A stretch of 64,000 nt of DNA, from positions 1 through 64,000 of the forward strand of contig CABHPB010000073.1 in the NCBI GenBank assembly GCA_902168115.1, in the 5' to 3' direction. Within the stretch, counting starts at the first letter, position 1. The number at the start of each line of letters is the position of its first letter. A program made the position numbers and the translations under genes. The DNA comes from an uncultured Methylopila sp. (GTDB lineage: Bacteria > Pseudomonadota > Alphaproteobacteria > Rhizobiales > Methylopilaceae). Below the pieces are notes generated by a model. The model saw only the letters and a program-made list of their open reading frames with translations. It did not search any database and was not told the origin of the DNA. Below, one piece after another: positions 55,265-63,553 of the stretch.

Positions 55265-55429
55265 GGCGATTTCTCCGATGAAGGAGAATAATCCAACCCC
55301 AAGACTTGGACCAGAGGCGCTCGCGCGATCGTCAAATCTTGGACGGGCCAGGACGAAAGCGCGTGAAAAACTTGGCGCCGTGCCAAAAGCGTGGTCATCA
55401 GGGCTCGACGCGCCGGGACGGACGCATTA

Positions 55430-55441
55430 TATCGATCGGTA
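55430..55441. promoter_or_regulatory. Probable TetR operator upstream of the tetR-type gene
   Basis: TATCGATCGGTA differs by one base from the TACC-N4-GGTA form found twice upstream of the RND pump (61660-61686). It sits 25 bases before the TetR start at 55467. Confidence 0.55.
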
Positions 55442-55466
55442 TGAAATTATCGGGACTGGCGTAGCC

Positions 55467-56087
55467 ATGGGCAGGCCCAAAGAGTTCGACCCCGACCAGG
55501 CGCTGTGCGCGGCGCTTCAGGTGTTCTGGAAGCGCGGTTTCGACGGCGCCTCGATGACCGACCTGACCGAGGCCATGGGCATCACCCGCCCCAGCCTCTA
55601 CGCCACCTACGGCAACAAGGAAGACCTCTTCCGCAAGGTGCTGGACCGCTACGAGCAGAGCCATCTCTGCTTCGTGGCCGAGGCGCTGGACGAGCCGACC
55701 GCACGCGAGACGATCGACCGCCTGCTCAAGGGCTACGCCGACGTCCTCACCAATCCGCTGCATCCGCCGGGCTGCCTCGGCCTCAACAGCGCCGTCTGCG
55801 GCGGCGCCGAGAGCGAGCCGATCCGGCAGGAGCTGATCGCCCGCCGCTCTTTAAGCGAAGAGACGCTGCGCAAACGGCTGGAGCGCGCCTCGGCCGAGGG
55901 CGAGCTCGGCGCCGGCGAGGACCCGGCCGACTGGGCGCGCTACGTGATGTCCGTCGGCCTCGGCATGGCGGTCCGTGCCGCCTCCGGCGCGACCCGCGAG
56001 GAGCTCTACCGCGTCGCCCAGATCGCACTGAGGGCGCTGCCGGCGGCGCAGGCCGCCAGCCGACAGTTGGAAGGCGTCGAGGCCTGA
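55467..56087 (+). CDS. TetR-family transcriptional regulator
   Basis: A 206-residue repressor. The HTH is residues 10-55 (DQALCAALQVFWKRGFDGAS, MTDLTEAMGITRPSLYATYG, NKEDLFRKVLDRYE), which is the AcrR/ComR-like pattern. The effector domain includes HPPGCLGLNSAVCGGAESEP, typical for the TetR_C subgroup near COG1309 regulators of efflux and stress genes. ATG 55467 was chosen for the standard N-terminus MGRPKEFDPDQAL. It lies 1 kb from the end of the RND pump operon and shares an operator-like motif with that operon's promoter. Confidence 0.9.
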   Translation: MGRPKEFDPDQALCAALQVFWKRGFDGASMTDLTEAMGITRPSLYATYGNKEDLFRKVLDRYEQSHLCFVAEALDEPTARETIDRLLKGYADVLTNPLHPPGCLGLNSAVCGGAESEPIRQELIARRSLSEETLRKRLERASAEGELGAGEDPADWARYVMSVGLGMAVRAASGATREELYRVAQIALRALPAAQAASRQLEGVEA

Positions 56088-56093
56088 GATTTT

Positions 56094-56222
56094 CCCTCTC
56101 CCCTTGAGGGAGAGGGTCAGGGTGAGGGGTGCGGGCGGCGCCCTCTCCGGATCCCGCGCAGCCGCCACCCCTCATCCGACCTCGGCTGCGCCGAGGCCAC
56201 CTTCTCCCTCAAGGGGAGAAGG
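56094..56222. repeat. Palindromic intergenic repeat, family A
   Basis: Starts with a hairpin (9-bp stem 56094-56102 with 56108-56116) and ends with CCTTCTCCC/GAGAAGG (56200-56222). Inside are GAGGGGTGCGGGCGGCGCCC and CACCCCTCATCCGACCTCGG. The whole element is the reverse-complement relative of 61778-61899, so two copies flank the Tat-signal gene and the RND operon in opposite orientation. Confidence 0.85.
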
Positions 56223-56275
56223 AAAGAGCGCGCTCCCTTGATCCTCCCCTGCGAAGCGGGCGAGGAGGATCAGCC

Positions 56276-56992
56276 TCACTTCACCCCGAGCTTCACCGCC
56301 AGCTCCTTGGCGGGCATCACATGCCCGAAACCTTCGGTGCCCATGGCGAACCTGTCGGCGTCCTTGAGGCCGCCGACGACCAGCGGCTCGAAGCCGGCCG
56401 AAACCACCAGCGCCTTCACGATCTCGACCGCCGCCGCGTCGTCGCCGGCGATAGGGATCGCCATCTTCGGATCCTTGCCGGCGTTCTGGGTGAACAGCCG
56501 GTTGTTGGCCGCGTTGAACGCCCGCACGATCCGCGCCTCGGGGAAGAGCTTCTGCGTCGTGACGCCGATGCCGTTGCGCTTGGTCTCCTCGTAGAGATCG
56601 CTGCGGTTGGCGTTGCCGGCGTCGATCACGACCTTGCCCTTGAGCGAGGGGCCGAAGTCGCGGCCGATCTGCGGATAGGCGGCGTAAGGAGCGGCGAGCA
56701 GCACGACGTCGCCGAAGGCGATCGCGTCGGCGATGCTTCCCGCGCTCGCTTTCGGGCCGAGCCCCGCGACGAACTCCTTCAGCTCGTCCGGGTGGCGCGA
56801 AGAGAACTTCACCTCGTGGCCGGCCTTGACCCACAGCGCCCCGACCGCGCCGCCGAGGCTGCCCGCCCCGATCGTCCCGATCTTCAGTTTCGTCTGGGCC
56901 CGGACAGCTAGGCCAGGCATGGCCGCCACGGCGGCGCCGGCGAGGCCGACGCGAACGACGGCGCGGCGGGAAAAGGCGGCGGGATCGGTCAT
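56276..56992 (-). CDS. Tat-signal NADP-binding protein of the F420-reductase-like (COG2085) family
   Basis: A 238-residue protein. The N-terminus has SRRAVVRVGLAGAAVAAMPG, a twin-arginine signal, cleaved near VRA-Q. The rest is a Rossmann fold: KIGTIGAGSLGGAVGALWVK, SSRHPDELKEF (NADP phosphate site), VVLLAAPYAAYPQIG, and KVVIDAGNANRSD, as in NADPH:F420 oxidoreductase-like proteins. Members without F420 in proteobacteria have unknown substrates. Export folded with its cofactor would explain the Tat signal. It is 147 bases downstream of the RND gene end on the same strand. Confidence 0.83.
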   Translation of the reverse strand: MTDPAAFSRRAVVRVGLAGAAVAAMPGLAVRAQTKLKIGTIGAGSLGGAVGALWVKAGHEVKFSSRHPDELKEFVAGLGPKASAGSIADAIAFGDVVLLAAPYAAYPQIGRDFGPSLKGKVVIDAGNANRSDLYEETKRNGIGVTTQKLFPEARIVRAFNAANNRLFTQNAGKDPKMAIPIAGDDAAAVEIVKALVVSAGFEPLVVGGLKDADRFAMGTEGFGHVMPAKELAVKLGVK

Positions 56993-57139
56993 GCATGGCC
57001 TCGTCGACGGATGGTTTTCTGACCTCCGCGAAAAGACTTGGCGCGGCGGCCGCCGGGATTGAGCCCCCTGGCGGCCGCCGCGCCGAGGCGGCGGAGAGCG
57101 TGGGGACGCTTAGAACCCCCCGCCGACCTCACCTGCAAC

Positions 57140-60100
57140 TCAACCGATCGAGAGCCCCGCTTTCGCTTCGGGCTCCGAGGACGTCGACTGCGCCGCCTCG
57201 GGCGCGGCCGGCGCCGGCGTCTTCGGCTCTTTCGCTCCGGCGAGACGCCGGACCACGACGTAGAACACCGGCGTCAGGAACAGTCCGAAGATCGTGACGC
57301 CGATCATGCCGGCGAACACCGCGACGCCCATGGCGGTCCGCATCTCCGAGCCTGCGCCGGTCGCCGTCGCGAGCGGCAGAACGCCCATGATGAAGGCGAG
57401 CGAGGTCATCAGGATCGGCCGCAGGCGCAGCCGACTCGCCTCCACCGCGGCTGCAAGCGGCGAGCGGCCGAGATGCTCCAGCTCGCGGGCGAACTCGACG
57501 ATCAGGATGGCGTTCTTCGCCGACAGTCCGACAAGGACGATGAGGCCGATCTGGGTGAAGACGTTGTTGTCCCCGCCCGTGAGCCAGACGCCCGCCAGCG
57601 CCGCCAGGATGCCCATCGGCACGATCAGGATGATCGCGATCGGCAGGGTCAGGCTCTCATACTGGGCGGCGAGCACCAAGAACACCAGCAGGATCGCGAC
57701 GGGGAAAACGATCAGCCCCGAATTGCCCGCGATGATCTCCTGATAGGTCAGCTCGGTCCACTCGAAGGACATGCCCTTCGGCAGCGTCTCGGCCGCGATC
57801 TTGGCGACCGCCGCCTGCGCCTGGCCGGTCGAGTAACCGGGCGCCGCGCCGCCGTTGATGTCGGCCGAGAGGAAGCCGTTGTAGCGCATGGCGCGCTCGG
57901 GCCCCGAGGCGGGCTTTACGGTCATCAGCGCCGACAGCGGGATCATCTCGCCGGTCTGCGAGCGGACCTTCAGGAAGCCGACGTCCTCGGGCCGTGCCCG
58001 GAAGGCGCTATCCGCCTGCACGCGCACCGAATAGGTGCGGCCGAACTTGTTGAAGTCGTTGACGTAGAGCGAGCCGAAATAGATCTGCAGCGTGTTGAAC
58101 ACGTCCGAGATCGGCACGGAAAGCTGGCGCGCCTTGGTGCGGTCGATGTCGGCGTAAAGCTGCGGCACGTTCACCTGGTAGGAGGAGAACAGGCCGGCGA
58201 GCTCGGGCGCCTGCGCCGCCTTGGCGAGGAACGCCTTGGTGGCCTGGTCGAGCGCCTGATAGCCGAGACCCGCCTTGTCCTCGATCTGCAGCTTGAAGCC
58301 GCCGATCGTGCCGAGGCCCTGCACGGGCGGCGGCGGGAACATGGCGATCACGGCTTCCTTGATGCCGGCGTACTCGCCGTTCAGCTTCTGCGCGATCGCC
58401 ATCGCCGACAGATGCGGATCCTTGCGCTCGTCGAACGGCTTCAGCGTCACGAAGACGATGCCGGCGTTGGACGAGTTGGTGAAGCCGTTGATCGACAGGC
58501 CCGGGAAGGAGACGGCGCTCTGCACGCCTTCCTGCTTCAGAGCGATGTCGCCCATCCGCTTGATGACGTCCTCGGTGCGGTCGAGCGTCGCCGCGTCCGG
58601 CAACTGCGCAAAGCCGACGAGATACTGCTTGTCCTGCGCCGGCACGAAGCCGCCGGGGATCGTCTTGAACAGCTGGCCCGTCACCGCGATCAGGCCGACA
58701 TAGAGCACGAGCATCACCGCCTTGCGGCCGATCGCGACCGTCACGCCCTTGCCGTAGGCGCGCGAGCCCCATGAGAAGGCGGCGTTGAAGCGGCGGAAGA
58801 ACCAGCCGAAGGCGAAGTCCATGCCGCGCGTCAGCCAATCCTTCTTGGCGTCGTGCCCCTTCAGCAGCAGCGCGGCGAGCGCCGGCGAGAGGGTCAGCGA
58901 GTTGACCGCCGAGATCACTGTCGAGATCGCGATCGTCAGCGCGAACTGCTTGTAGAACTGGCCGGTCAGGCCCGAGATGAAGGCGAGCGGCACGAACACG
59001 GCGATCAGCACCAGCGCGATCGCGACGATCGGGCCGGAGACCTCCTGCATCGCCTTCAGCGCGGCCTCGCGGGGCTTCAGCCCCTCCTCGATGTTGCGCT
59101 CGACGTTCTCGACCACGACGATCGCGTCGTCGACGACGATGCCGATCGCGAGCACCAGGCCGAAGAGGCTCAGCGCGTTGATCGAGAAGCCGAAGACATG
59201 CATCACCGCGAAGGTGCCGACGATCGACACCGGCACGGCGATCAGCGGGATGATCGACGCCCGCCAGGTCTGCAGGAACAGGATCACCACCAGAACGACG
59301 AGCGCCACCGCCTCAAGCAGCGTGTGGACCACGGCCTCGATCGAGGAGCGGACGAACTGGGTGGTGTCGTAGACGATCGAGTAGTCGACGCCGTCCGGCA
59401 TGTTGGCCTTGATGTCGCGCATCTCGGCCTGCACGCGGTCGGCGATGTCGATCGCGTTCGAGCCCGGCGCCTGGAACACCGGCACCGCCACCGCCGACTT
59501 GTTGTCGAGCAGCGAGCGCAGCGCGTAGTCTGAGGCGCCCATCTCGATGCGGGCGACGTCGCGCAGGCGCACGATCTCGCCGTTGGCGCCCGACTTCACG
59601 ATGATGTCGCCGAACTCTTCTTCGCTCGCCAATCTGCCCTGCGCGTTGAGCGAGAGCTGCAGCTCGACGCCGTTCGGGGTCGGCGAGCCGCCGACGACGC
59701 CGGCCGCCGCCTGCACGTTCTGCGCCCGGATCTCGGCGACGACGTCGGAGGCCGAGAGGCCGTGCTCGGCGACCCGCTGGGGGTCGAGCCAGACGCGCAT
59801 CGAATAGTCGCCCGAGCCGAACAGCTGGACCTGGCCCACGCCCGGAATGCGGGCGAGCCGGTCCTTCACGTTCAGCACGGCGTAGTTGCGCAGATACTTG
59901 GAGTCGTAGCGCCCGTTGGGCGAGGTAAGATGCACGACGAGCGTCAGGTCCGGCGACGACTTCACCGTCGTCACGCCGAGCGCCCTCACCTCCTCGGGCA
60001 GGCGCGGCTCGGCCTGTGACACGCGGTTCTGGACAAGCTGCTGAGCCTTGTCCGGGTCCGTGCCGAGCGCGAAGGTCACCGTCAGCGTCATCACGCCGTC

Positions 60101-60358
60101 GGTCGTCGCTTGGCTGGACATGTAGAGCATGTCCTCGACGCCGTTGATCTGCTCCTCGATCGGCGTCGCCACCGTCTCGGAGATCACCTTCGGGTTCGCG
60201 CCCGGATAGGTCGCCCGCACCACGATCTGCGGCGGCACGACGTCCGGGTACTCCGAAATCGGCAGCGCCCGGATGGAGAGCAGGCCGGCGAGAAAGATCA
60301 CCGCCGACAGGACGCCGGCGAAGACCGGCCGATCGATGAAGAACTTCGAGATGTTCAT
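57140..60358 (-). CDS. RND multidrug efflux permease (AcrB/MexB type, HAE1)
   Basis: A 1072-residue inner-membrane pump with 12 spans and two large periplasmic loops. It begins MNISKFFIDRPVFAGVLSAV and shows ALPISEYPDVVPPQIVVRAT, the proton-relay segment LVLAIGIVVDDAIVVVENVE (two Asp in span 4), GGFVPAQDKQYLVGFAQLPD, and the conserved QIGLIVLVGLSAKNAILIVE region. It exports hydrophobic drugs or toxic compounds using the proton gradient. The adaptor gene lies 78 bases upstream in the same operon. No outer-membrane TolC-like gene is adjacent. Confidence 0.95.
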   Translation of the reverse strand: MNISKFFIDRPVFAGVLSAVIFLAGLLSIRALPISEYPDVVPPQIVVRATYPGANPKVISETVATPIEEQINGVEDMLYMSSQATTDGVMTLTVTFALGTDPDKAQQLVQNRVSQAEPRLPEEVRALGVTTVKSSPDLTLVVHLTSPNGRYDSKYLRNYAVLNVKDRLARIPGVGQVQLFGSGDYSMRVWLDPQRVAEHGLSASDVVAEIRAQNVQAAAGVVGGSPTPNGVELQLSLNAQGRLASEEEFGDIIVKSGANGEIVRLRDVARIEMGASDYALRSLLDNKSAVAVPVFQAPGSNAIDIADRVQAEMRDIKANMPDGVDYSIVYDTTQFVRSSIEAVVHTLLEAVALVVLVVILFLQTWRASIIPLIAVPVSIVGTFAVMHVFGFSINALSLFGLVLAIGIVVDDAIVVVENVERNIEEGLKPREAALKAMQEVSGPIVAIALVLIAVFVPLAFISGLTGQFYKQFALTIAISTVISAVNSLTLSPALAALLLKGHDAKKDWLTRGMDFAFGWFFRRFNAAFSWGSRAYGKGVTVAIGRKAVMLVLYVGLIAVTGQLFKTIPGGFVPAQDKQYLVGFAQLPDAATLDRTEDVIKRMGDIALKQEGVQSAVSFPGLSINGFTNSSNAGIVFVTLKPFDERKDPHLSAMAIAQKLNGEYAGIKEAVIAMFPPPPVQGLGTIGGFKLQIEDKAGLGYQALDQATKAFLAKAAQAPELAGLFSSYQVNVPQLYADIDRTKARQLSVPISDVFNTLQIYFGSLYVNDFNKFGRTYSVRVQADSAFRARPEDVGFLKVRSQTGEMIPLSALMTVKPASGPERAMRYNGFLSADINGGAAPGYSTGQAQAAVAKIAAETLPKGMSFEWTELTYQEIIAGNSGLIVFPVAILLVFLVLAAQYESLTLPIAIILIVPMGILAALAGVWLTGGDNNVFTQIGLIVLVGLSAKNAILIVEFARELEHLGRSPLAAAVEASRLRLRPILMTSLAFIMGVLPLATATGAGSEMRTAMGVAVFAGMIGVTIFGLFLTPVFYVVVRRLAGAKEPKTPAPAAPEAAQSTSSEPEAKAGLSIG

Positions 60359-60436
60359 TGCCGGTCCCCTTCTGGGCGACAGGACGGTCTGCCCGTCCGG
60401 ACCGAAGCTCCGGACGGGATCGTTCCAAGTGACGCG

Positions 60437-61639
60437 TTACTTCGCAGAGGCCTGCCGCTGGTCGAGCGGCGCGCCATTCATGGCGACCGGCTGGGGCGCG
60501 ACCAGCGCGCCCGGCCGCAGCTTCTGCATGCCCTCGACCACGACGCGCTCGCCGCCCTGAAGGCCCTCGAGCACGACCTTGAGGCCGTCGGCCGAGGCGC
60601 CGAGACGGACCTCGCGATAGGCCGCGCGGTCGTCGTCGCCGACGACCAGAACAAAACTCTTGTCCTGGTCAGTGCCGACCGCCCGCTCGCTGACGAGCAC
60701 GGCCTCGGCGTCCTTCGCCTCGCCCATCTTCAGGCGCGCGAACTGGCCGGGGAACAGGCGCCCGTCCGGGTTCGGGAACTCGGCGCGCACCCGCACCGTG
60801 CCGGCCGCCGCCTGGACGCTCGGATCGACATATTGCAGGCGACCGCGGGCGACCGCCTCGCGCGTCGAGGTCGACATCTCGACCGGGATCGCGTTGACGG
60901 CCGAGCTACGCTCGACGCCCGCGGGGAGCGTGTCGAGCGCTCTGAGCATCGCGCGCTCGTCGGCGTCGAAGGTCGCGTAGATCGGATCGACCGAGACAAG
61001 GCGCGTCAGAACCGGCGCGCCGGGGCCAGAGGCGACGAGGTTGCCGGGGGTGACCTCGATGCGGCCGACGCGGCCGGCGACCGGCGCGCGGATCTCGGTG
61101 TAGCCGAGGTCGAGTTCGGCCGAGCGGAGCGCCGCCTGCGCGCCCTGCCGTGCGGCCTCGGCGGAGCGCAGCTCGCTCTCGCGCTGGTCGATGTCGCGGC
61201 CGGAGATCGCGATGGAGGTCATCTTGCGCGCCCGGTCGACGTCGGAGCTCGCGAGCTTCACGCGGGCCTCGCTCGCCGCGACCTCGGCGCGCGCCCGGTC
61301 GACGGCGGCCTGGTACGGCTCGCGGTCGATCGAGAACAGCACGTCGCCCCGTCTGACGATCGCGCCCTCGCGGAACCGGGCCGCGACGATCTCGCCCGCG
61401 ACGCGCGGTCGGATCTCGACGCGGTCGACCGCCTCGAGCCGGCCCGAAAAGGCCGACCAGTTGGTGACCGGCCGCTTCTCGACCTTGGCCACCGAGGCGG
61501 GCGTCGCCTGCTCGGTGGCGGCGGCCTTGGCCGGCGCGCCGTCCGTCTCGAGTTCGACGGAAACCACCGCGACCCCCGCCAGAGCGAGCGCCACTGTGCC
61601 CGCGGCCACTCGGCCGAGGCGTGAAAACCGACTGGACAT
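60437..61639 (-). CDS. RND efflux periplasmic adaptor (membrane fusion protein)
   Basis: A 400-residue adaptor. Residues 8-30 are a membrane anchor or signal (LGRVAAGTVALALAGVAVVSV). The lipoyl half-motifs RLEAVDRVEIRPRVAGEIVA and LDLGYTEIRAPVAGRVGRIE flank an alpha-hairpin (YQAAVDRARAEVAASEARVK). The beta-barrel domain includes FPNPDGRLFPGQFARLKMGE. ATG 61639 is preferred because it places the double TACC-N4-GGTA operator (61660-61686) upstream in the promoter. First gene of the pump operon. Confidence 0.93.
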   Translation of the reverse strand: MSSRFSRLGRVAAGTVALALAGVAVVSVELETDGAPAKAAATEQATPASVAKVEKRPVTNWSAFSGRLEAVDRVEIRPRVAGEIVAARFREGAIVRRGDVLFSIDREPYQAAVDRARAEVAASEARVKLASSDVDRARKMTSIAISGRDIDQRESELRSAEAARQGAQAALRSAELDLGYTEIRAPVAGRVGRIEVTPGNLVASGPGAPVLTRLVSVDPIYATFDADERAMLRALDTLPAGVERSSAVNAIPVEMSTSTREAVARGRLQYVDPSVQAAAGTVRVRAEFPNPDGRLFPGQFARLKMGEAKDAEAVLVSERAVGTDQDKSFVLVVGDDDRAAYREVRLGASADGLKVVLEGLQGGERVVVEGMQKLRPGALVAPQPVAMNGAPLDQRQASAK

Positions 61640-61659
61640 TGGAATGCGTCCCGAATTTG

Positions 61660-61686
61660 TACCGACTGGTATCGTACCGCTAGGTA
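61660..61686. promoter_or_regulatory. Tandem TACC-N4-GGTA operator upstream of the RND operon
   Basis: Two palindromes, TACCGACTGGTA (61660-61671) and TACCGCTAGGTA (61675-61686), lie 20-47 bases upstream of the adaptor start with centres 15 bases apart. A near-identical site is upstream of the TetR gene. This matches a TetR-family repressor bound as two dimers. Confidence 0.72.
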
Positions 61687-61777
61687 TGGTTCCCGCGGCC
61701 GTCATTGTCAAGCCGCGCGAAGCGGAAGTTTTTGCGATGCGGCAAAGATTGGGGCCGCGAACGGCGGAGCGCTTTTC

Positions 61778-61899
61778 CCTTCTCCTTCTGAGGGAGAAGG
61801 TGGCCGCGGAGCGGCCGGATGAGGGGTGCGGGCGGCGCCCTGTCTTGCGATGGCGCCGCCGTTACCCCTCACCCTACCCTCTCCCTCAAGGGGAGAGGG
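61778..61899. repeat. Palindromic intergenic repeat, family A (opposite orientation)
   Basis: Left end CCTTCTCC/GAGAAGG hairpin (61778-61800), right end CCCTCTCCC/GGGAGAGGG hairpin (61877-61899), and in between GGATGAGGGGTGCGGGCGGC. It is homologous to 56094-56222 read on the other strand. It lies between the divergent RND operon and the porin gene. Confidence 0.85.
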
Positions 61900-62092
61900 G
61901 ATCGGAGACGCCGCGCTCCACGCCCGGCCCCCTCCACCGCTTCACGGTCCCCCGTGCTGCGCACAGGGGAGGATCACGGCTGTCGCTTAGAAACCACTCA
62001 GAAAGTTTCATCTTCCCGTCGCATTGCGCGGCGAGCCGACGGCCCGGCATCTTGCCGCCGCAGCGTGCGAGAAGACGCGCCGGGAGATTCGC

Positions 62093-63466
62093 ATGGGGCG
62101 CTTTCGGAAGGCGGGACTGGCGGCGGCCGTCATGGCCGTGATCGCGCCGACGCCCCTTCTCGCCGACGACGCCGACGACAAGCCGAACGCGCCCGAGGAG
62201 GTCGAGGAGCGCGATCCGTCGATCCTCGATAGCGTGCCCGCCCTCGCCCCGATCAGGGGCGCGCGCGACGCGCTGGCCGACAAGGGGCTGACCTTCTCCG
62301 GTTTCTACTTCTCCGACCCGCGCGCCAACCTCCACGGCGGCATGCGCGAGGGGACGACCTACAGCGGCCTTCTGAAACTGAAGCTCGACGCCGACCTCGA
62401 GAAGATCGCCGGGCTCGAGGGCGCCTCGATCCACGCCGACCTGGAGCAGATCCACGGGCGGGATCTTTCCGAGGAGTACATCGGCAACATCCTGTCGGTG
62501 AACGACATCGGCGCACGCCCGACGACGCGGCTGTTCGAGGCCTACTACCAGCAGAAGATCGACAGGCTGACGCTGAAGTTCGGCCAGCTCGCCTCGGACG
62601 AGGAGTATTTCATCTCCGACTACGCCGAGGACGTCTTCATCGGCGCGACGCTCGGCTGGGCCGCCGCGCCCTCGCTGAACCTGCCGCAGGAAGGGCCGGC
62701 CTATCCGCTCGCCGTGATGGGCGCGCAGGCGCAGTACGATTTTTCCGACCGCCTCACCGTGATCGGCGCAATCTACAACGGCTACGCCGCCCGGCCGGAC
62801 GCGCGCGACCCGGAGAAGAACAATCCGCACGGGCTGAACTTCCGCGTCGGCGACCCGCCGTTCATGATCATGGAGGGCCGCTACCGGTATGAAGGCCTGT
62901 TCGGCCTGCCCGCGCGGGTGAAGCTCGGCGGCTACGGCCATTTCGGCAAGTTCGACGATTTGAAGCGCGGGACCGACGGGCTGATCCTCGGCGCCCCCGG
63001 CTCGAACGGCGATCCGCTGCGCCACCGCGGCGACATCAACCTCTACGCGGTGCTCGACCAGCAGCTGTGGCGCGCTCCGGGCGAGGATCCGGAGCGCGGG
63101 ATCGGTCTGTTCCTGCGCGCCGTCTGGGGCCCGAAGGACCGCAACACCATCTCGACCTATCTCGACGGCGGACTGACCGCGAAGGGCCTCGTCCCCGGCC
63201 GGCCCGACGACGTCGCGGGGATCGCGGTGGCCTATGCCGACTTCTCCCCCGACCTCGCCGACGTTGACCGCGCGGCTGGGACCGGCGCGATCCGCCGCCA
63301 CGAGACGGCGATCGAGGTCACCTACAAGGCGCAGGTGGTCCCGGGCCTGACCGTCGCCCCCACCTTCCAGCACATCATCCGCCCCGGCGGCGGCCCACCG
63401 GAAGATGGCGGCAAGCGCATCCCCAACGCGACGGTGTTCGGCGTGACGACGATCGTGACGTTCTGA
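62093..63466 (+). CDS. OprB-family carbohydrate-selective porin
   Basis: A 457-residue outer-membrane protein. The signal peptide is residues 1-24 (AGLAAAVMAVIAPTPLLADD). The barrel part starts GLTFSGFYFSDPRANLHGGM and runs to a C-terminal Phe (FGVTTIVTF), the outer-membrane sorting signal. TTYSGLLKLKLDADLEKIAG, GQLASDEEYFISDYAEDVFI and RHETAIEVTYKAQVVPGLTV are typical of OprB-like 16-strand porins. It admits sugars or similar solutes. ATG 62093 has CGGGAG 8 bases upstream. It is divergent from the RND operon across a repeat and not clearly linked to it. Confidence 0.9.
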   Translation: MGRFRKAGLAAAVMAVIAPTPLLADDADDKPNAPEEVEERDPSILDSVPALAPIRGARDALADKGLTFSGFYFSDPRANLHGGMREGTTYSGLLKLKLDADLEKIAGLEGASIHADLEQIHGRDLSEEYIGNILSVNDIGARPTTRLFEAYYQQKIDRLTLKFGQLASDEEYFISDYAEDVFIGATLGWAAAPSLNLPQEGPAYPLAVMGAQAQYDFSDRLTVIGAIYNGYAARPDARDPEKNNPHGLNFRVGDPPFMIMEGRYRYEGLFGLPARVKLGGYGHFGKFDDLKRGTDGLILGAPGSNGDPLRHRGDINLYAVLDQQLWRAPGEDPERGIGLFLRAVWGPKDRNTISTYLDGGLTAKGLVPGRPDDVAGIAVAYADFSPDLADVDRAAGTGAIRRHETAIEVTYKAQVVPGLTVAPTFQHIIRPGGGPPEDGGKRIPNATVFGVTTIVTF

Positions 63467-63553
63467 ACGAGGCTTAGGGAGAATCCGACACTAGGTAGCA
63501 GGAACTCCGAGAAGCCAGAGGTATTTTTGGCTCCTGTCGGCTAGCCTTACCGC

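Noticed and set aside
60359-63466. The porin gene as the outer-membrane partner of the RND pump
   Set aside because: The protein is an OprB-type barrel without TolC-like alpha-helical repeats and is divergently transcribed; the pump presumably uses a TolC encoded elsewhere.
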